From Dermatophagoides farinae (Eukaryota > Arthropoda > Arachnida > Sarcoptiformes > Pyroglyphidae), in contig NC_134678.1 of NCBI RefSeq assembly GCF_024713945.1, forward strand, positions 1,116,001-1,180,000: a stretch of DNA of 64,000 nt. The letters are read 5' to 3'. Of the stretch, positions 23,503 to 38,100 are shown piece after piece. A program made the translations under genes and the position numbers. A model generated the notes under the pieces. The model was given only the letters and a program-made list of their open reading frames with translations, ran no database searches and was not told the DNA's origin. Numbering within the stretch: the first letter of the stretch is position 1; the number at the start of each line of letters is the position of its first letter.

Positions 23503-25477
23503 ATGGCTACTACCGCCAGCTTAACAACACAATTATTAGCCATTTCAGTGATTTCATTGCAGCGACAAATTCTACATAATAATAATGTGAATCGTACAGA
23601 ATTGGATACCAATAATTATGATTACATAATTGTTGGATCAGGTTCAGCTGGTGCTGTTGTTGCCAACCGATTGGCAGCATTTAATCAATCTAGTTTAAGA
23701 ATTTTATTATTAGAAGCCGGTGGTGCACAAAGTGTTGTTAGTGATATGCCTGGTTTAACACCATGGTTGGTTGGTAGTGAAATGGATTGGCAATATTTGA
23801 CCATACCACAAACGAATATAGGACAAGCATTTCGTGATCAAAGAATTAGACAACCAAAAGGTAAGCCAAAAGAATGATTGATTGTTTTGTTTTGTTTTGT
23901 TTTTTGTCACACGCATCCACAATAGGAAAAGTTATTGGTGGTACATCGACAATAAATTGGATGCTTTATAATCGTGGTAATCGTCGTAGCTATGATAATT
24001 GGTATACAACATATGGTTGTGATGGTTGGGATTATAATTCAATTTTACCATATTTTATTCGTTCTGAAAATAATACATCACCGAAAATTGTACAAGAAAA
24101 TCGTGGCTATCATGGCACAAATGGTCCAATGGGTGTTTCACCTATGGCACATCCTGATCCAATGTTATATGTATTTCAACAACAAATGAATAGTTTCGGT
24201 ATACCGACAATCGATATTAATGGTGAAAGCCAAATGGGTACAATGATCTATGAATTAACGGTGAATAATGGAACACGATGTTCAACGGGAAATTCCTATA
24301 TCGATCCAAATCCATATCCAAATAATCTACATATAATGGCCAATTCATTTGTGACAAAAATACTTTTCGAACATAATAATCAAACCAATAATATTACAGC
24401 CATTGGAGTTGAATTCATACGCAATGGAAATAATTATACGGTTATGGCAAATAATGAAGTTATACTTTCAGCAGGTAAAGAACCAAAAAAAAAATTCAAT
24501 TTATTAATTTGATTTTTTTTCTATCAATTGGAAAACAAACAGGATGTATTGCATCACCACAAATCCTGATGCTTTCAGGCATTGGTCCACGTCAACATCT
24601 TGAATCGATGAACATTACGGTGATTGCCGATTTACCTGTTGGTGAAAATTTTCAAGATCATGTTTTCATACATCATTATTATGGAGTAAAAAATCATAGT
24701 CTATTGAATGAAGCTGTTGGACCAACTGTTGAACAATTATATGAATATTATATCAATCAAACTGGTCCTTTGACACAATTACCGAATTCAATTACATTTT
24801 TTAGTACAAAAACTAATGATAATCCTGAATGGCCTAATGCTGTTATCGATGTTAATGCATATAGTGTATTAAGAAATCTTACTGAAACTGTTTCATCATA
24901 TGGAATAAATTTACAACAATGGGCAGATTTCTGGACACCATATTTGGGTAAACAATATCTTCTGGTTACATCAGCCATTTATCGAACATATAGTCGTGGT
25001 ACTATACGTTTAGCAACGAAAAATCCATTTGATCAACCATTAATCGATCCACGTTATCTTAGTGATCCACGTGATCTACAAGCATTAGTGGATATGACTA
25101 AAATTCTATTCTATGTAACACAGACTGGTGAATTTCCAAAATATGCAGAAATATTTTCACAACCAATACCGGGTTGTCAATTCTGTCCAGATAGACCATT
25201 ATATCAATGTGATAGTTATGTACGTTGTATAATCAGACAAGTAGCTGATACTGCATTACATCCAGGTGGTGCATGTCGTATGGGATCAACAAATCGTACT
25301 GATATTGTTGTCGATCCAAGATTACGTGTAATTGGCGTTGATCGTTTACGTGTAATTGATTCATCAATTATACCGGAATTGGCAAATGCAAATACACATG
25401 CAGCATCGGTTATGATTGGTGAACGTGGTGTACAATTTATCATTGATGAATTATCATCATCAGCGTCATCGATTTGA
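23503..25477 (+). CDS. GMC-family oxidoreductase (glucose/choline dehydrogenase-like)
   Basis: Three exons, 23503-23860, 23926-24474 and 24543-25477, give 613 residues, the usual length. ATG 23503 is the first in frame and opens a short hydrophobic lead (TTQLLAISVISL) that may be a signal peptide. The FAD-binding Rossmann motif is VGSGSAG near residue 46. GMC signature 1 (GGTSTINWMLYNRGN) lies near 125 and signature 2 (ASPQILMLSGIG) near 305. The conserved active-site His542 (ALHPGGACRMG) and His588 (NANTHAASVMIGERG) are present, so catalysis is expected. Arthropod members oxidise alcohols or sugars such as glucose, or ecdysone, in cuticle, immunity and reproduction. The substrate here is unknown. 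Several N-glycosylation sequons (NRT, NQS, NNT) agree with secretion. Confidence 0.93.
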
Positions 25478-28400
25478 TCAAGAAAAAAAAATGATTAACG
25501 AAAAAAAAAGACAACAGCGACAGTAACAAATATTTAACATTAATTTTTTTTTCTATAATTATAAAAAAAAATTGATGGTCATATTTATGAAGTGAAAAAG
25601 AGAGAGAAAATTTTTTTTCCATTGAATTAAATACTTATAGCACGTGTTTATAAATGGCAAAAAATTAATTGATATTTTTAAGATATTAATAAGCAACAAC
25701 AACGGAAAAAAAAGGAAATAAATCGATAAACATGAATTTTTGTGGCTGGGCGCAGGGCTGCGCTGATGAGCTTGAGTATGGGGATATCGATCAGGCAAAA
25801 AAAAAAAAAAAAGAAAAAAAAATTCACAATTCACAATCATTCGCATTCGATTGGATTGGACCATGAAAAAAAAACGAAATTGATGATAATCATCATTGGC
25901 GTTAATCGGTATGGTAGTTTTTTTTCTTCGTTTGTTTGTTTGTTTCCTACATTAATTTCATTAACCAAAACAAAAAATTAAAATTTTTCTATAGAAAAAT
26001 GATTAATATCCCTGATGATGATGATGATGATGATGATGGCGACTTATGACAACAACGATGAAATTGTCATTGTCATTGGATTTTTTTTTTGAAATATTAT
26101 AATTGATAATTGATAATTGATAATCAAATTGAGTGGTGCACAAAAAAAAATTAAAATTAAACTGTGTTCTATATTGATTGTGTGTATGTGGTGTGATGAC
26201 GTAGAAATAGTGAAAAAAAAAATACACAAAGATTCGAAAAATTTTTTTTTTGTGAGAAAAAAAAATTTAAATTTAAAATTTTCTCATTACCATCATCATC
26301 ATCATCAATGGAAATTCATGAAAAAAAAAGAATTGAAAATGATTGTTTTCCTTGAAAATTAATAAAATTTAAATTTAATTTTTTTTTTAACATTTAAATC
26401 CAGATAAACAAACCATTAAAAATAGGTAAACAAGCAAACAAATCCATTAAGTATTTTTTTTCTGTTTTTTTTTTGTTTTCTTGAATTCTAATGACAATGA
26501 AATTTTTTTTTTTTAGCGTTTTGTTCATACATTTCCTGTTTTGTTGATAAACGTAAAATCCTGTGCGAAAAAAAACAAATCAATCGAACAACGACTAAAT
26601 CAACAATTTAATCAATTGCCGGCCGGCTAATCATCATTTATTACAAAAATGTTGGTCTCTCTCACTAACTAACTCGTCGAGATAATCGATTGCAATTTTT
26701 TTTTCGCACTTTATGCATTTGTTATTTCATTTCCTCCCCTTGAATTTATCATATCAAACAGTGAAACAAAAAAATTCCAAAATACAGAAAAAACCCGTTG
26801 ATCATTTATCCTCCAATATCATCATCATCATAAAATGAGGATATATATAGGATATGGTTGTTGTTGTTGTTTCTTTTTTTTTTGGTTTTTTTTTGTTTAC
26901 ATCATAATGTACCGAAGGTTTCATTGTGTGTGTGTGTGTTTACGTGACAGTTTATTAGTGATTTCATTTTTTTTATAATTTTTTTTGGGTTTTTAATTTC
27001 GAAATTAATTTTCCACATTAGTGAAGTTTTATTTTCAATATAATTTTGAAGGATTTTAATGCCATATTGCAAGCGAGATGTGATTTTTTGTTTTTGTTTG
27101 TTTATTATGAAAAAACAAATTTGGTTTGTTTGTTTGTTTTTTTTTATTACTTTTTGGAATAATTTTTTTACTGCATCGATTGTGGTTGTTGCAGCCGTGA
27201 TGAAATAATTTTGTTTTGAAAACAAAATTATAAAAATGACATTCAACAGGGACGATCATCATGATGACGCATTCAGATTTTTTTCTCTCTCTCTCTCTTT
27301 TTTTGATATAGAATATTCATGACAAGCGGTTCAAAAATGAAAATCAACAGAAAAAAAATTGGGCACCACTATTTTTAAAACGAAAAAAAAAGATTGCACC
27401 ATTACAAGATTCACGTCATCAATGTGTGGATGATTGTGACTAGATTAGATTAAGTAATGAAGAGAGAGATAGAGAAAAAAAAACAGTACATCTTCAACAT
27501 GAATTGAATTTAATTGAATAAAAAAAAAATTATCATCATATATCAGGAATTTGGATTTTTCATATTCATGGCCATTCATAGCCACAGACCAATCATCATC
27601 ATCAGCAGGTATATTTTCTTTTTCAAGTAACGAAACAAAAAAAGAAAAGAAAAACATGTTGATTATGATGATTAGTACACTAAAATAAGATGATGATGAT
27701 GAATATTTCAGGTTCAAGTTTTTTTTCGTTGTTGTTGTTGTTGTTGTTAGAAAAAAATATATGTGTGTGTCTCTGTGTGGATTCCATTGGACGTTTTTTT
27801 TCATGTGACTAATTATTTCACATGCACTTTCACTTTCACTTTTATTTTGTTGAGAAAAAAGAGGCTTTTTTTTGTCATTGACAATCATTGAGAATTATCG
27901 ATCGATAGAATAATTTAAATTCAATTTAGTGAGAAAAAAAAACGATGATGATTGTGACGACGATGATGATGATGTGATTTGATTTGACATGTGTGATGAC
28001 ATTCGACAAGATATTTTTTCATTTTCATTATCAACTAATTAGTAATTCTTCGGTTTTTTTTTCATTCGTTTCGTTTGATCAAACAAGCGAATAGTAGTAG
28101 TAGTAGTAGTGAATAAGTAATTGGTTTGCCGGTTTTTTCCAATAATCAATTTGCAGCAGCAGCCAAAAGATGGAAAAAAAATTAGCCCTTTTTTTCCCAA
28201 TATAGGAATTGAATTGAATTGAATATAAATGAATGAATAATGATCATCATCATCATCATCGTTGATTCTAAGAACAATTGATTGGTTGGTTGGTTGGTTC
28301 TGTGGTGCAATTTTCTTTGGTTTTTCGTTCGTTTGTTCGTTTTTGTTTCTTTGTATTTACATTTTTTTTGTTTTGTTTGTCTGTTTGTTTGTTTTTGTCT

Positions 28401-30853
28401 TATGTTTTTGTTTTGATTTTGATTTTGGTCGATAATATAAACACATGCATGAATAAACACAAACACAAACACAATGTTGCGGATGGCAAACAAAAAAAAA
28501 TTCATTTTCATGGCCAATGATTTTTCAATTTGATGATGCCACCAAATGGATGAATGAACCAACCAACAAACCAACTAACGTTCGAAACTCTTTTTCTCTT
28601 GCTTTTTCTTCAAAAAAAACGTAACACGTACAGAATGACTGATAAACAAACAAAACGAAAAATTTAGTGATTGTCATTGTCATTCGAAAAATTCTTTTTT
28701 TTTTCTTCTTCATCGTCGTCTTCAATAACAACAAAAATTTTTTTTGTTTTTTGTTTTGTTTCGCAATCAAAGACGATATTCTAGATTAATCAATCAATCA
28801 ATCAATTATCATTTCCGTAACCAAAACAAAAAATGAAAATGAAGCTAATCATTTGTTTCAATTGGAAAATCAATTTTTTTTCTTGTCTTCACCATAGAAT
28901 TTGTCGTTTGTCTGTTTGAGACAAAAAAAATGGACATAAAAACGTGACATTAAATTTTTTTTTCTAAAAATAAATAAATATAAGGACATCATCATCATCA
29001 AGAATCAATGATCAATTATTAACGATTCGATTGTCAAATTATCGTCATCATCATGTCACATAATAATCAAATATATCTATCTATCTATCTATATAAGTGG
29101 CTGCTCATCCGTTTTGGTTGATTACACATCTGCATTTCATGGTGTATGGCGGCATGTATAAGTGCATTTGGTTTGTTTTTGTTTTTTGTTTTTGTTTTCT
29201 GTTTTTGTTTTTTTGTTTTTTATTTGTTTGTTTTTTTATTTCCAATGTGTTTGTTTTTTTCAGATGTAAAAATATAATTTCCATAAATATATTCGTATAT
29301 TCGTAAATATAAAACGTAATTATCGTCAAATTTTGGAGAAAAAAAAATAAATGAAGAAGAAAAAGAAGAAGAAAATCTATTAATCTGCAACTACTATCAT
29401 TATTATGCATTTTAATGGTTGAATGTACGTTTAAATAATTAAGAATTCATCATGTGTGTGTTTGTGAAAAGATGATTTAATCACTTTCACTACTAAATTG
29501 ATGAAGATAATCATTCTTATCCTTTTTAAATTAATTAAAGAATAAAAACAAATCCACTGCAAGCACCACCACCATTACCAACAACAACAACAACAACCAC
29601 CACAACAGGTAAAAATAGGTGTAAACGAAATCTCTTTTTTTTCTTTCACCAAAAGCTAAAACCTGAATTTATGCAGAATTTCTTCTGCTATTCACCAATT
29701 ATGAATTGTGAAGAAAATCTAAACCTTTCATTTATTCATTCAATTCATTTTCAATCCTGATTTACATGTAGTTTCTTCAAGATTTTTTTTTTTGCTCTTC
29801 TCATTCATATATATAAGATAATTTATCTTTTATGATCATGTTTATGTTATTCATGGTTAATCCAATGTGGTAATGGTAAAATCAAAGAACAAAAAAAAAA
29901 CTATACTGAAATTCTCAAGGTTATATTCTGTACGTATTTTACGTTTACATTTACATACATTTTATATATCATCATCATCATCATTATCATCATCTAAAAG
30001 CTTCGGGCGATTGATTTTTGTTTTTTTTTTCGGAAAAAAAAATCTTTTTTTTTACACTTTATTTTATTAATTTGTTTAGTTTTTTTCTTTCTCTCTCTCT
30101 CTCACTTCATTTTCATGATTCATCAAAGATTTTTTTTTTCTTTTTGGCCAAGAAAATCATTTCATTTTTAGTTTTAATTTCTCCCTGTATCAGTCTCTCT
30201 CTCGAGCTTAAACTTGTGATTGCTCCATTAAGATCCACACACACACACATTGAAACAAAAAAAAAAAATTTTTTTTTTTGCGTATATACCACATACATTG
30301 TCATCGATGACAACGATTTTGTTCTGTTCTGTTCTGTTTTTTTTTTTTTTTTTTTTTTTTTTGTTTCTTCATTTTCTTCCCATTCCTTTTTGTTGTTGTT
30401 TATTGAAATATAATAATAATACTACTTTTGTTCCTTGATCCGCATCTATCCATTTTATCCAACATACAATTGATCACATTCAATAAAACCAAGTGGTAAG
30501 TAATAGCAAACAAACAAACAAATTGAATGAATGAATGAAAATTTTTTTTTTTCATTTTGAAACAAACAAACAAAAAAAAACGCGCGCCATTGATATATTT
30601 TAATTTTGTTTTTTTTTGTTTGTTTGCTTGTTTGCTGTTTTGTAGATCATCATCATCATCATCATCATTGTAATTTTCAAATGAAACTTGTTGTACATAT
30701 TGTTGTTTCCGATACAAAAAAAAGTGAGAAAAAAAAATTTGAAATTTTACCGGAAAATTGAAATTTTTTCGTTGTTGTTGTTGTTGTTGTAACCACAAAT
30801 CCAATTTATTCAAAAAAAAAAGAGAAAAGTTCATTGTCGGTGTTATGTATTTG

Positions 30854-30884
<31 letters not shown>

Positions 30885-31801
30885 CTGTTTCGAGTTTATA
30901 TCATCACCAAATTGGGTTCGTGATTGACAATTTTCAATTTCAAAATTCATTTGATTGACTGGTTCACAATCGATACGATCAATCGATTGATGATTGATTG
31001 ATTGATTGGATACTTTATTTCAAATGAATGTACACAAATCATCATCTTCATCTTCATAATCATCATCATTGTTGTTGTAGTTATATGATGTGAATTTGAT
31101 TATTCATTCAACCAAAACCATTTGTGTGTGTGTGTGTGTGTGAGTATCTGTACATTATGCGTGGGTATTGTTCGTCCATAATAATAATTTGATTGATTCT
31201 GATCATTTTCTCTGAAAAAAAAATGTTAATGATGAATAAACCATGATCATGATCATCATCATCATTTGAAATAATCATTTTTTTTGTTGTTGTTCTGTGA
31301 TTTTCTTGTCTGAAAATGATGATGATGATTGAATCCAATCATCATCATCATCAACATCGACCACCAACAATTGTTGCTTACATGATTTGAAATCGATATG
31401 GTTATTTTCTTTGATCATGAACACGGCAAAAAAAAAACGAGAGAGCGAGAGATAGAAAATTTTTTACACAATTAAATTGAAATTTTTCCACACCAGAAAA
31501 AAAAATTATATATACTCATCATTAAAATAGTACATTTGACGTCAATTAATTTTTTTTTTTGTTCACTATAGAAATAAAATCAATTACCTACTAATCATTG
31601 ATTTTCGATGTGATTTTTTTTGTTTTGTTTTGTTTTGTTTGACATTTATGTATATTGATCAACAATTGATGGTGCTTGCTGTTCACCATTCAATTCATTC
31701 GATGATATTGTTGTCATCATTGATAAACAGTGACAATTGATTTTTTTTTCTTTTGGCTAAAGAATATTCTATCTTTTTTTTAAAAAAATACAGAAAGAAA
31801 A
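25478..31801. other. Long gene-free spacer upstream of the first ABCH gene
   Basis: About 6.3 kb with no supported gene. It is built of A and T homopolymers, ATC/ATG triplets, GTTT/CAAA runs, and GT repeats at 30856-30884 and 31122-31142. A GC-richer island at 25741-25796 runs into a poly-A stretch. Donor-like sites after C/A-rich sequence at about 29608 and 30496 might belong to untranslated first exons of the ABCH gene, but this cannot be shown. Confidence 0.55.
30856..30884. repeat. (TG)n microsatellite
   Basis: An uninterrupted TG run of 29 bases, one of many GT repeats in the spacers of this window. Confidence 0.95.
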
Positions 31802-34800
31802 ATGAGCAACACAGAAGAAATTATTAATTTATCATTATCATCACCGGCGCCGTCGCCGTCGTCGTCGTCTGAACAGCATCCTGTTGTCGAAATAGAATCG
31901 AATCATTCAAATATGGTAATAATACAATCGAATAATAATAATAATGATGATAATGATGAAAAATTGCTTAATAATGACGAAATAAAGGATAATTCTGATG
32001 ACCAATCATCATCGTCATCGTCATCCACATCCACATCCACATCCTCATCATCATCATCATCATCATCATTGCACTCTTCGTCATCATCGTTATCATTGAA
32101 GCCACATTCACAGCAATCATCATCAATAACAATGGAAATGAAAAATGAGAAACAACCAGAAAAATCATCATCATCATATAATAATAATAATAATGATGAT
32201 GACAATATAAAACGGAAAGATTCGTCACAGGAAGAGATTGTACAGAAATTAATGAATCAAGTTCAATCTTATATAAATGAATGTTTTGAAATGGAAGAGA
32301 TGCCAGAAAAAAATACTAATAATAACGATTCATCCACATCATCATCGAAACCAGTGATTAATCAAGATTTATCATCAGTTGCCATTTTGCCAATTGAAGT
32401 GAATAATCAACAACAGATAGTTGAAACAAAACCACAATTTAATGTGACACCAGTCAATAACAATAACAACAACAACAACAACAACAGCAGAGTGATGACA
32501 ATACCATCAATTCATATTACGAATGAACATGGACAAGATAGAAGAATCAGTATCGATATAAATCATCAAAATAATAATAATAATGATACACAAACATCCA
32601 TGGATAATAACAACAACAACAACAACAACAACAATTCTTCATATAAACAACAAAAACAACAACAAAAAGTGGCAGTTGTGATTAAAAATGTATCATTTTC
32701 ATATACGAAAAAAACAAATGTTTTATCCAACATTAATTTGGTTGTTCCAAAAGGTAAAAATTTTCATTCATTCACTTTCTCTCTATCTTTCTCTATGAAA
32801 TTTTTTTTTCTATGCAAAGTGAAAAAAAATTCATGTCATCGACTGTGAACAAAAATCTGATAATTTCATTGAAAAAAAATTTTTTTCCTATCCATTTTAT
32901 CTGATCATTTGGTTTATTAGCTTTTTTTCCGGTTTCAAGTTTCTTGGCCATTCATGATCAGCACAAAAAAAATTGAAAATTCATCAAGTTTATTATTTTT
33001 CAATGTGTTTTTCTTTATTTTTCGTAATTTTTTTTTTGTCAATATAGCTCAAATATTCGCATTACTAGGTGCGAGTGGTTGTGGCAAGACAACATTATTG
33101 AGGATAATATTGGGTCGATTAAAACCGAAAAAAGGTGATGTACAAGTATTCGGTGCACGACCAGGTGGAATTCATTCGAATATTCCGGGCAGTGGTGTTG
33201 GTTTTATGCCACAAGAATTGGCAATGTTTCCATCATTCACTATAGCCGAAACATTATACTATTTTGGTTTATTACATCACATTCCTAAAGATGAAATTAT
33301 CAAACGGACAGATTTTATGATCGAACTATTAAATCTACCGCCTAAAGATCGTAAAATTGAACAATGTAGTGGTGGTCAACAACGTCGTGCATCGATTGCA
33401 TTAACATTATTTCATTCACCACCATTATTAATATTGGATGAACCAACTGTTGGTGTTGATCCATTATTACGACTTAAAATTTGGCAATACTTAGAATATT
33501 TATGTATCAATAATCGTATGTATATAATGGAAATCTAAATTAATGAAAATAATAATAATTTTTATTTTTATAATCATTTTCATCAGGAATGACCATCATA
33601 ATTACCACACATTATATTGAAGAATCACGTAGAGCCAATAATTTAGCATTCATGCGTTTCGGTAGAATTTTGGCACAAGATTCACCAGATTCATTATTAC
33701 AGAAATATAATACAACCGTATTGGAAGATGTTTTCTTACAGCTATGTCAACATGATTGTGGTGAAATTAAACAAAAACATTCATTGAAAAAACAAGATTC
33801 ATCTAAAGAACAGACTGACATCTATGAACCTGAATTGGAACAAATTCGTTCAAAATTTTATAATTTTACTGTTGATAAAATCCGATTGAAAGCATTATTC
33901 TTTAAGAATATTGTCAATCTCAAAAGGAATCCATTATTATTCTTTTTCTTTCTATTATTACCTACTATACAAATTGTTCTATTCTGCATATCAGTATATA
34001 AATCTCCTGATAATATTGAGGTTTCAATTTTTAATAATGATACAAAACCACTTTCGAAACGATTTCTGGATCTAATTGATGAACGATTATTACGTGTATG
34101 TATAATTTATATAATCGATTATGATTATTATTAATTGTGATTAATTTTAATTTTTGACTTTTACACACAGGTAAACCATTATAATTCATTAGATGAAGCA
34201 ATACAAACGGTAATCAATGGAAAAGCATGGCTGGCTATCGAAATGAGTGATAGATTTTCTGCAGCTTATCGGCGTCGTGCAAAGAATCCATCGGATTTAA
34301 GTGAACAAGATTTTAATAATAGTAAAATCAAATTATATCCCGATCAAACGGATAATTTCATACACAATGTTATCGATAATTCATTGATGAATTCATATCA
34401 GAAATTTGTTGAAAATATTGCCGAATCATTTGGATATAATCCTAGTACTGTGAGAATACCGGTAATGGTGCAAGAAGTTGTACATGGAAAATTAGATCTA
34501 GAAAATGGTTATGTACTTTTGGACAATTTGATTGCCGGTTCATTGGTGGCTATTATTTATACAACACCATTATTAATGTCCGGTATGGTATTGGTGATGG
34601 AAAGAAAAGATAATATTATTGAAAGAACATTTGTCAATGGTGCTACATCCATAGAAGTATTTTTAACACATTTGATTACATTAATGTTAAGTCTGATTAT
34701 TCAAGTGATCATTTTATTGTTTGTTGCAATAATTGTATTCGATGTGTCAGTATTGGGACCATTAAGTGAAGTTTATCTGATGTTATATTTACAAGGTTTA

Positions 34801-35198
34801 ACCGGCATATTTATCGGTCTACTTATATCGGCAATATCGAAAAATGAAATTGTTGCTGTGGTGAGTATTTTTTTTTCTGTTAGATTTTTTTTTCTTAAAA
34901 ATCAAAATTTAATGTTTATTTTTTTCCCAAATTCAAATAGTTACTATCACTTGGTATGGTATTTCCATTATGGATGATAAGCGGTGTATTCTGGCCACTT
35001 GAATCAATTGATGCATGGTTACAGAAAATATTCTGGATGGCACCATTATCCTATCCAATTCGTTCAACACATCATATGTTTAGACGTGGATGGACATTTG
35101 CTCAACATGAAGTTTTTATGGGATATGTCAGTAGTTTTATTTATAATATTATTCTACTGGTTACAAACGTCCTCGTCTTTCATTTTACCTCACAATAG
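31802..35198 (+). CDS. ABCH-like half ABC transporter, tandem copy A
   Basis: Five exons, 31802-32753, 33048-33515, 33587-34095, 34171-34860 and 34941-35198, give 958 residues. About 290 N-terminal residues are Ser/Asn/Gln/Asp low complexity, an unusually long lead. The nucleotide-binding domain follows: Walker A GASGCGKT (about 325-332), signature CSGGQ (Cys replacing the usual Leu), Walker B LLILDEPTVGVD, and H-loop His in TTHYIEES. The C-terminal half has about six membrane helices of ABC-2 type. The NBD-then-TMD order and the GxMPQE/FTIxETLxYFG motifs fit subfamily H, next to G. Such half-transporters dimerise; in arthropods they are linked to lipid export to the cuticle and to xenobiotic handling. 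Three intron positions are shared with copy B, so the two arose by tandem duplication. Confidence 0.88.
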
Positions 35199-38100
35199 TA
35201 TTTTCATTTTCATGATTTTTTTTTACATATTGCAACTTTTTTTACCATTTCTCGTTGAGCTTACGTTTTTCAATGTATTTGAGAAAAACAGAAACGGAAA
35301 AAAATAAATCATCAACACCAGAATTTTTAATCATCATGAACAAAATGAAACAAAACAAAACAGAACAGAAAAAAACTATTATTATTGTACAACAACATAT
35401 TGATCATCATCATCATCAAACAAACATGAATGGAAAACCAGAAAAAAATTGATGAATAAATTTTCCTATTTATAATACGAATTAATTAATTGTTGATTAG
35501 TTAATTGCCTATTGCAAATCATCATCAAGAAGAAATCATTATCGTCCACAAATAGCAACATTCGATTGTTTTTTTTTTTGTTGTTGTTTCATTAAATACC
35601 GGATTTTTTGTTTCCATCGCCATCACCACCACCACCACCACTACAATGATTGTGAATAAATTAATTTTAGTTCAAACCTTGAAAACTCTTCATTCTAATA
35701 CAAAAAAAATAATAATTTCCAATGAAATCTAACAAAATTCATCCAACGACTAGTAGTAGTAGTAGGAGATTAAAGTCAGTTTTATTTTATTAATAAAAAA
35801 ATTCCAATGAATCAAGAAATTCTTTAGGAATTTTTTTTTTTCGATGGAACAAACAAAAATCCAAAATTCTAATGAAAAAAATAATAATAAATTAGTCATT
35901 TCATACACGGAAAACATTGAACATACAAATGACGATAATAAGATTATGAGATAGAGATTCTTCAGTAGAGAGAAGAAAAAAAAAACGCCAAAAACCAGAG
36001 AGAACTAGATGAATGATAAATAATAAATAAAATATATATATTGTTGTCGTTCAAGATCAATGTGAAACAAACAAAGAAAAAAAACAAGAAAAATCCGATT
36101 ACGTAAACTAAGCGAAAAAAAATTTTTTTTTTGTTTCAACTTTAAATATATAAAAATTGATGATGATGATGATGATGATTGGCCGTATTGTAGATATTTG
36201 TGCGTCATATTCGTTATTATTTTGTCCTCGATCTTGTGAATTTTTCTTGTTTTTTAGTTTCTCATTTTTTTTTCTTTCCAACGAAAGAGGTCAATCAATG
36301 GGACACAAACAAAAAAAAAAGAGAAGAGAAGACAAAGATGAAGACGAAAAAATCACTGGACATCATCATCATCATCAAATTATTGACGATCGGTCAAGCT
36401 TATATTACGTAAAGATTTTTTTCTTTCGTTCGTTCGTTCATTCGTTTCATTTCTTCTGCACTTTCGCCTTCGCCTTTGAATATCAGCAAGTTTTACCGCT
36501 GTTTCGAAAGTATATAATTTTGGATATGTGCGTGTGTGTGTGTGTTTAGTGATCATATAACATCATCATCATTATTTATTTCATTCGAAACATTTTTTTT
36601 CCAATGATAATGCCGTAAGCAAAACAAAACAACAAAAAAAAACTACATGGAAAATGTGAAATGTGTTGCAACAATTGAGTGCAAATACACGTACACACAC
36701 ACACACACACAGGCAGACAGGTAAAATTTACATATTTTTTAAGAGAGAAAAAAAAGAGAAAATGATGATGACGATGTTAGCAATTGATTTTAATGAATGA
36801 ATGAATGAATGGAATGATTAAGATGAAAATAGGAAAAAAAATTCAAACAATTAAAATTGAAATTAATGCAGCAACAACAAAAAATTCAAATCAAAACACA
36901 CATAAATTTTCCATTCATAAATGAGAGTTTTTTTTACAGTTTGAAATCAAACATTTAGATATCGATTCTGGCCAATAGAATGATTTGCTTGTTGAAACAA
37001 AAAAAAAAAAAAAATTCTACCTACATTATTTGTCTGTCTGTTTGTTTGTCTGCGTTGATCAAATCTATGTTTGTTTCGTAAGAGAAACAAAAAGAAGGCC
37101 AATTTGAACGAAAAAAATTAGAAACACGATGATGATCATGATGTCAGGGATAAGGTGAGAGAGACTGTGAGAGCGAAAAAATATACAAAACAAATGAGAA
37201 GGACCCGCAAAAAAAATTAAGAGTAAAATTTGATAAAAGAAATAAACAAAAAAAAAGAGAGACTTGCTCATGGATGGCTTGTGGTTAAAATTTTATTCTT
37301 TTTCTTCTTCTTTAAAATTAATTTGCAATTTCAATTGATTTTGAATGGACAGAAAATAAAAATGTGAAATTTTTTCTTCTTTTTTTTTGTTTTGGGTTTT
37401 CCATTCGGGTTACATCCTTTTCTGGTTTTTGGAATGAAAGGAATTTGTTGTATGCATCTTTTTTTTATCAGGCAGAGGAAATTCCAATAACATTTTTTTT
37501 CCTCTTGCTCAAATGAAAAAATTTCCTTGAAAATCCGGTGTTTCTTATCGTTTTTTTTTTTTTTTTTTGGTTGTCGTCGTTGTTGTTGTTGCTGTTGTTT
37601 ATCAATTATTTTGCTTAATTAATTTATAATTTTTTTTTTTTGATTTGATTTTGAGAAAAACCCGATTCGAATTTCTGTCTTTCTCTTCCTTTCTGTGTGT
37701 GTGTGTGTGTGCGTGTTTTTCTTTTGTGATTATTTCAAGACCAATATATAAACAACAACAACGTAACTCAGGTTTCCATTCATCATCATCATCATCATCA
37801 TCATCCAGATTCAAGGATTTTCAAATTCATTTTTTTCATTCAATTTCACATTACACAAACAAACACAAACACACAATCATCTCATCATCATCATCATCAT
37901 CATCATTATCGACTGTTGAATGTCATCTATCCACCATCCATCCACATCTATCTATTGTTGTTATTTTCTTGTCAAATTTTTTAAAAAATTTTTTTTTTAT
38001 TTATCGTTGCTAATTTTCTGTCTCTCTTTATTTTTTTTTTTTTGTATATCGACAATGATCGGATGAAACATGTTGTCAAAAAAAAACGAAAAAAAAAATT

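Noticed and set aside
28182-28770. Overlapping frames on both strands in the long spacer
   Set aside because: Low-complexity translations of homopolymers and CAAA/GTTT repeats.
29097-29306. Frame opening with MAAHPFWLITHLHF
   Set aside because: It starts at a non-ATG codon and soon passes into Phe/Val from GTTTT repeats; not supported as a gene.
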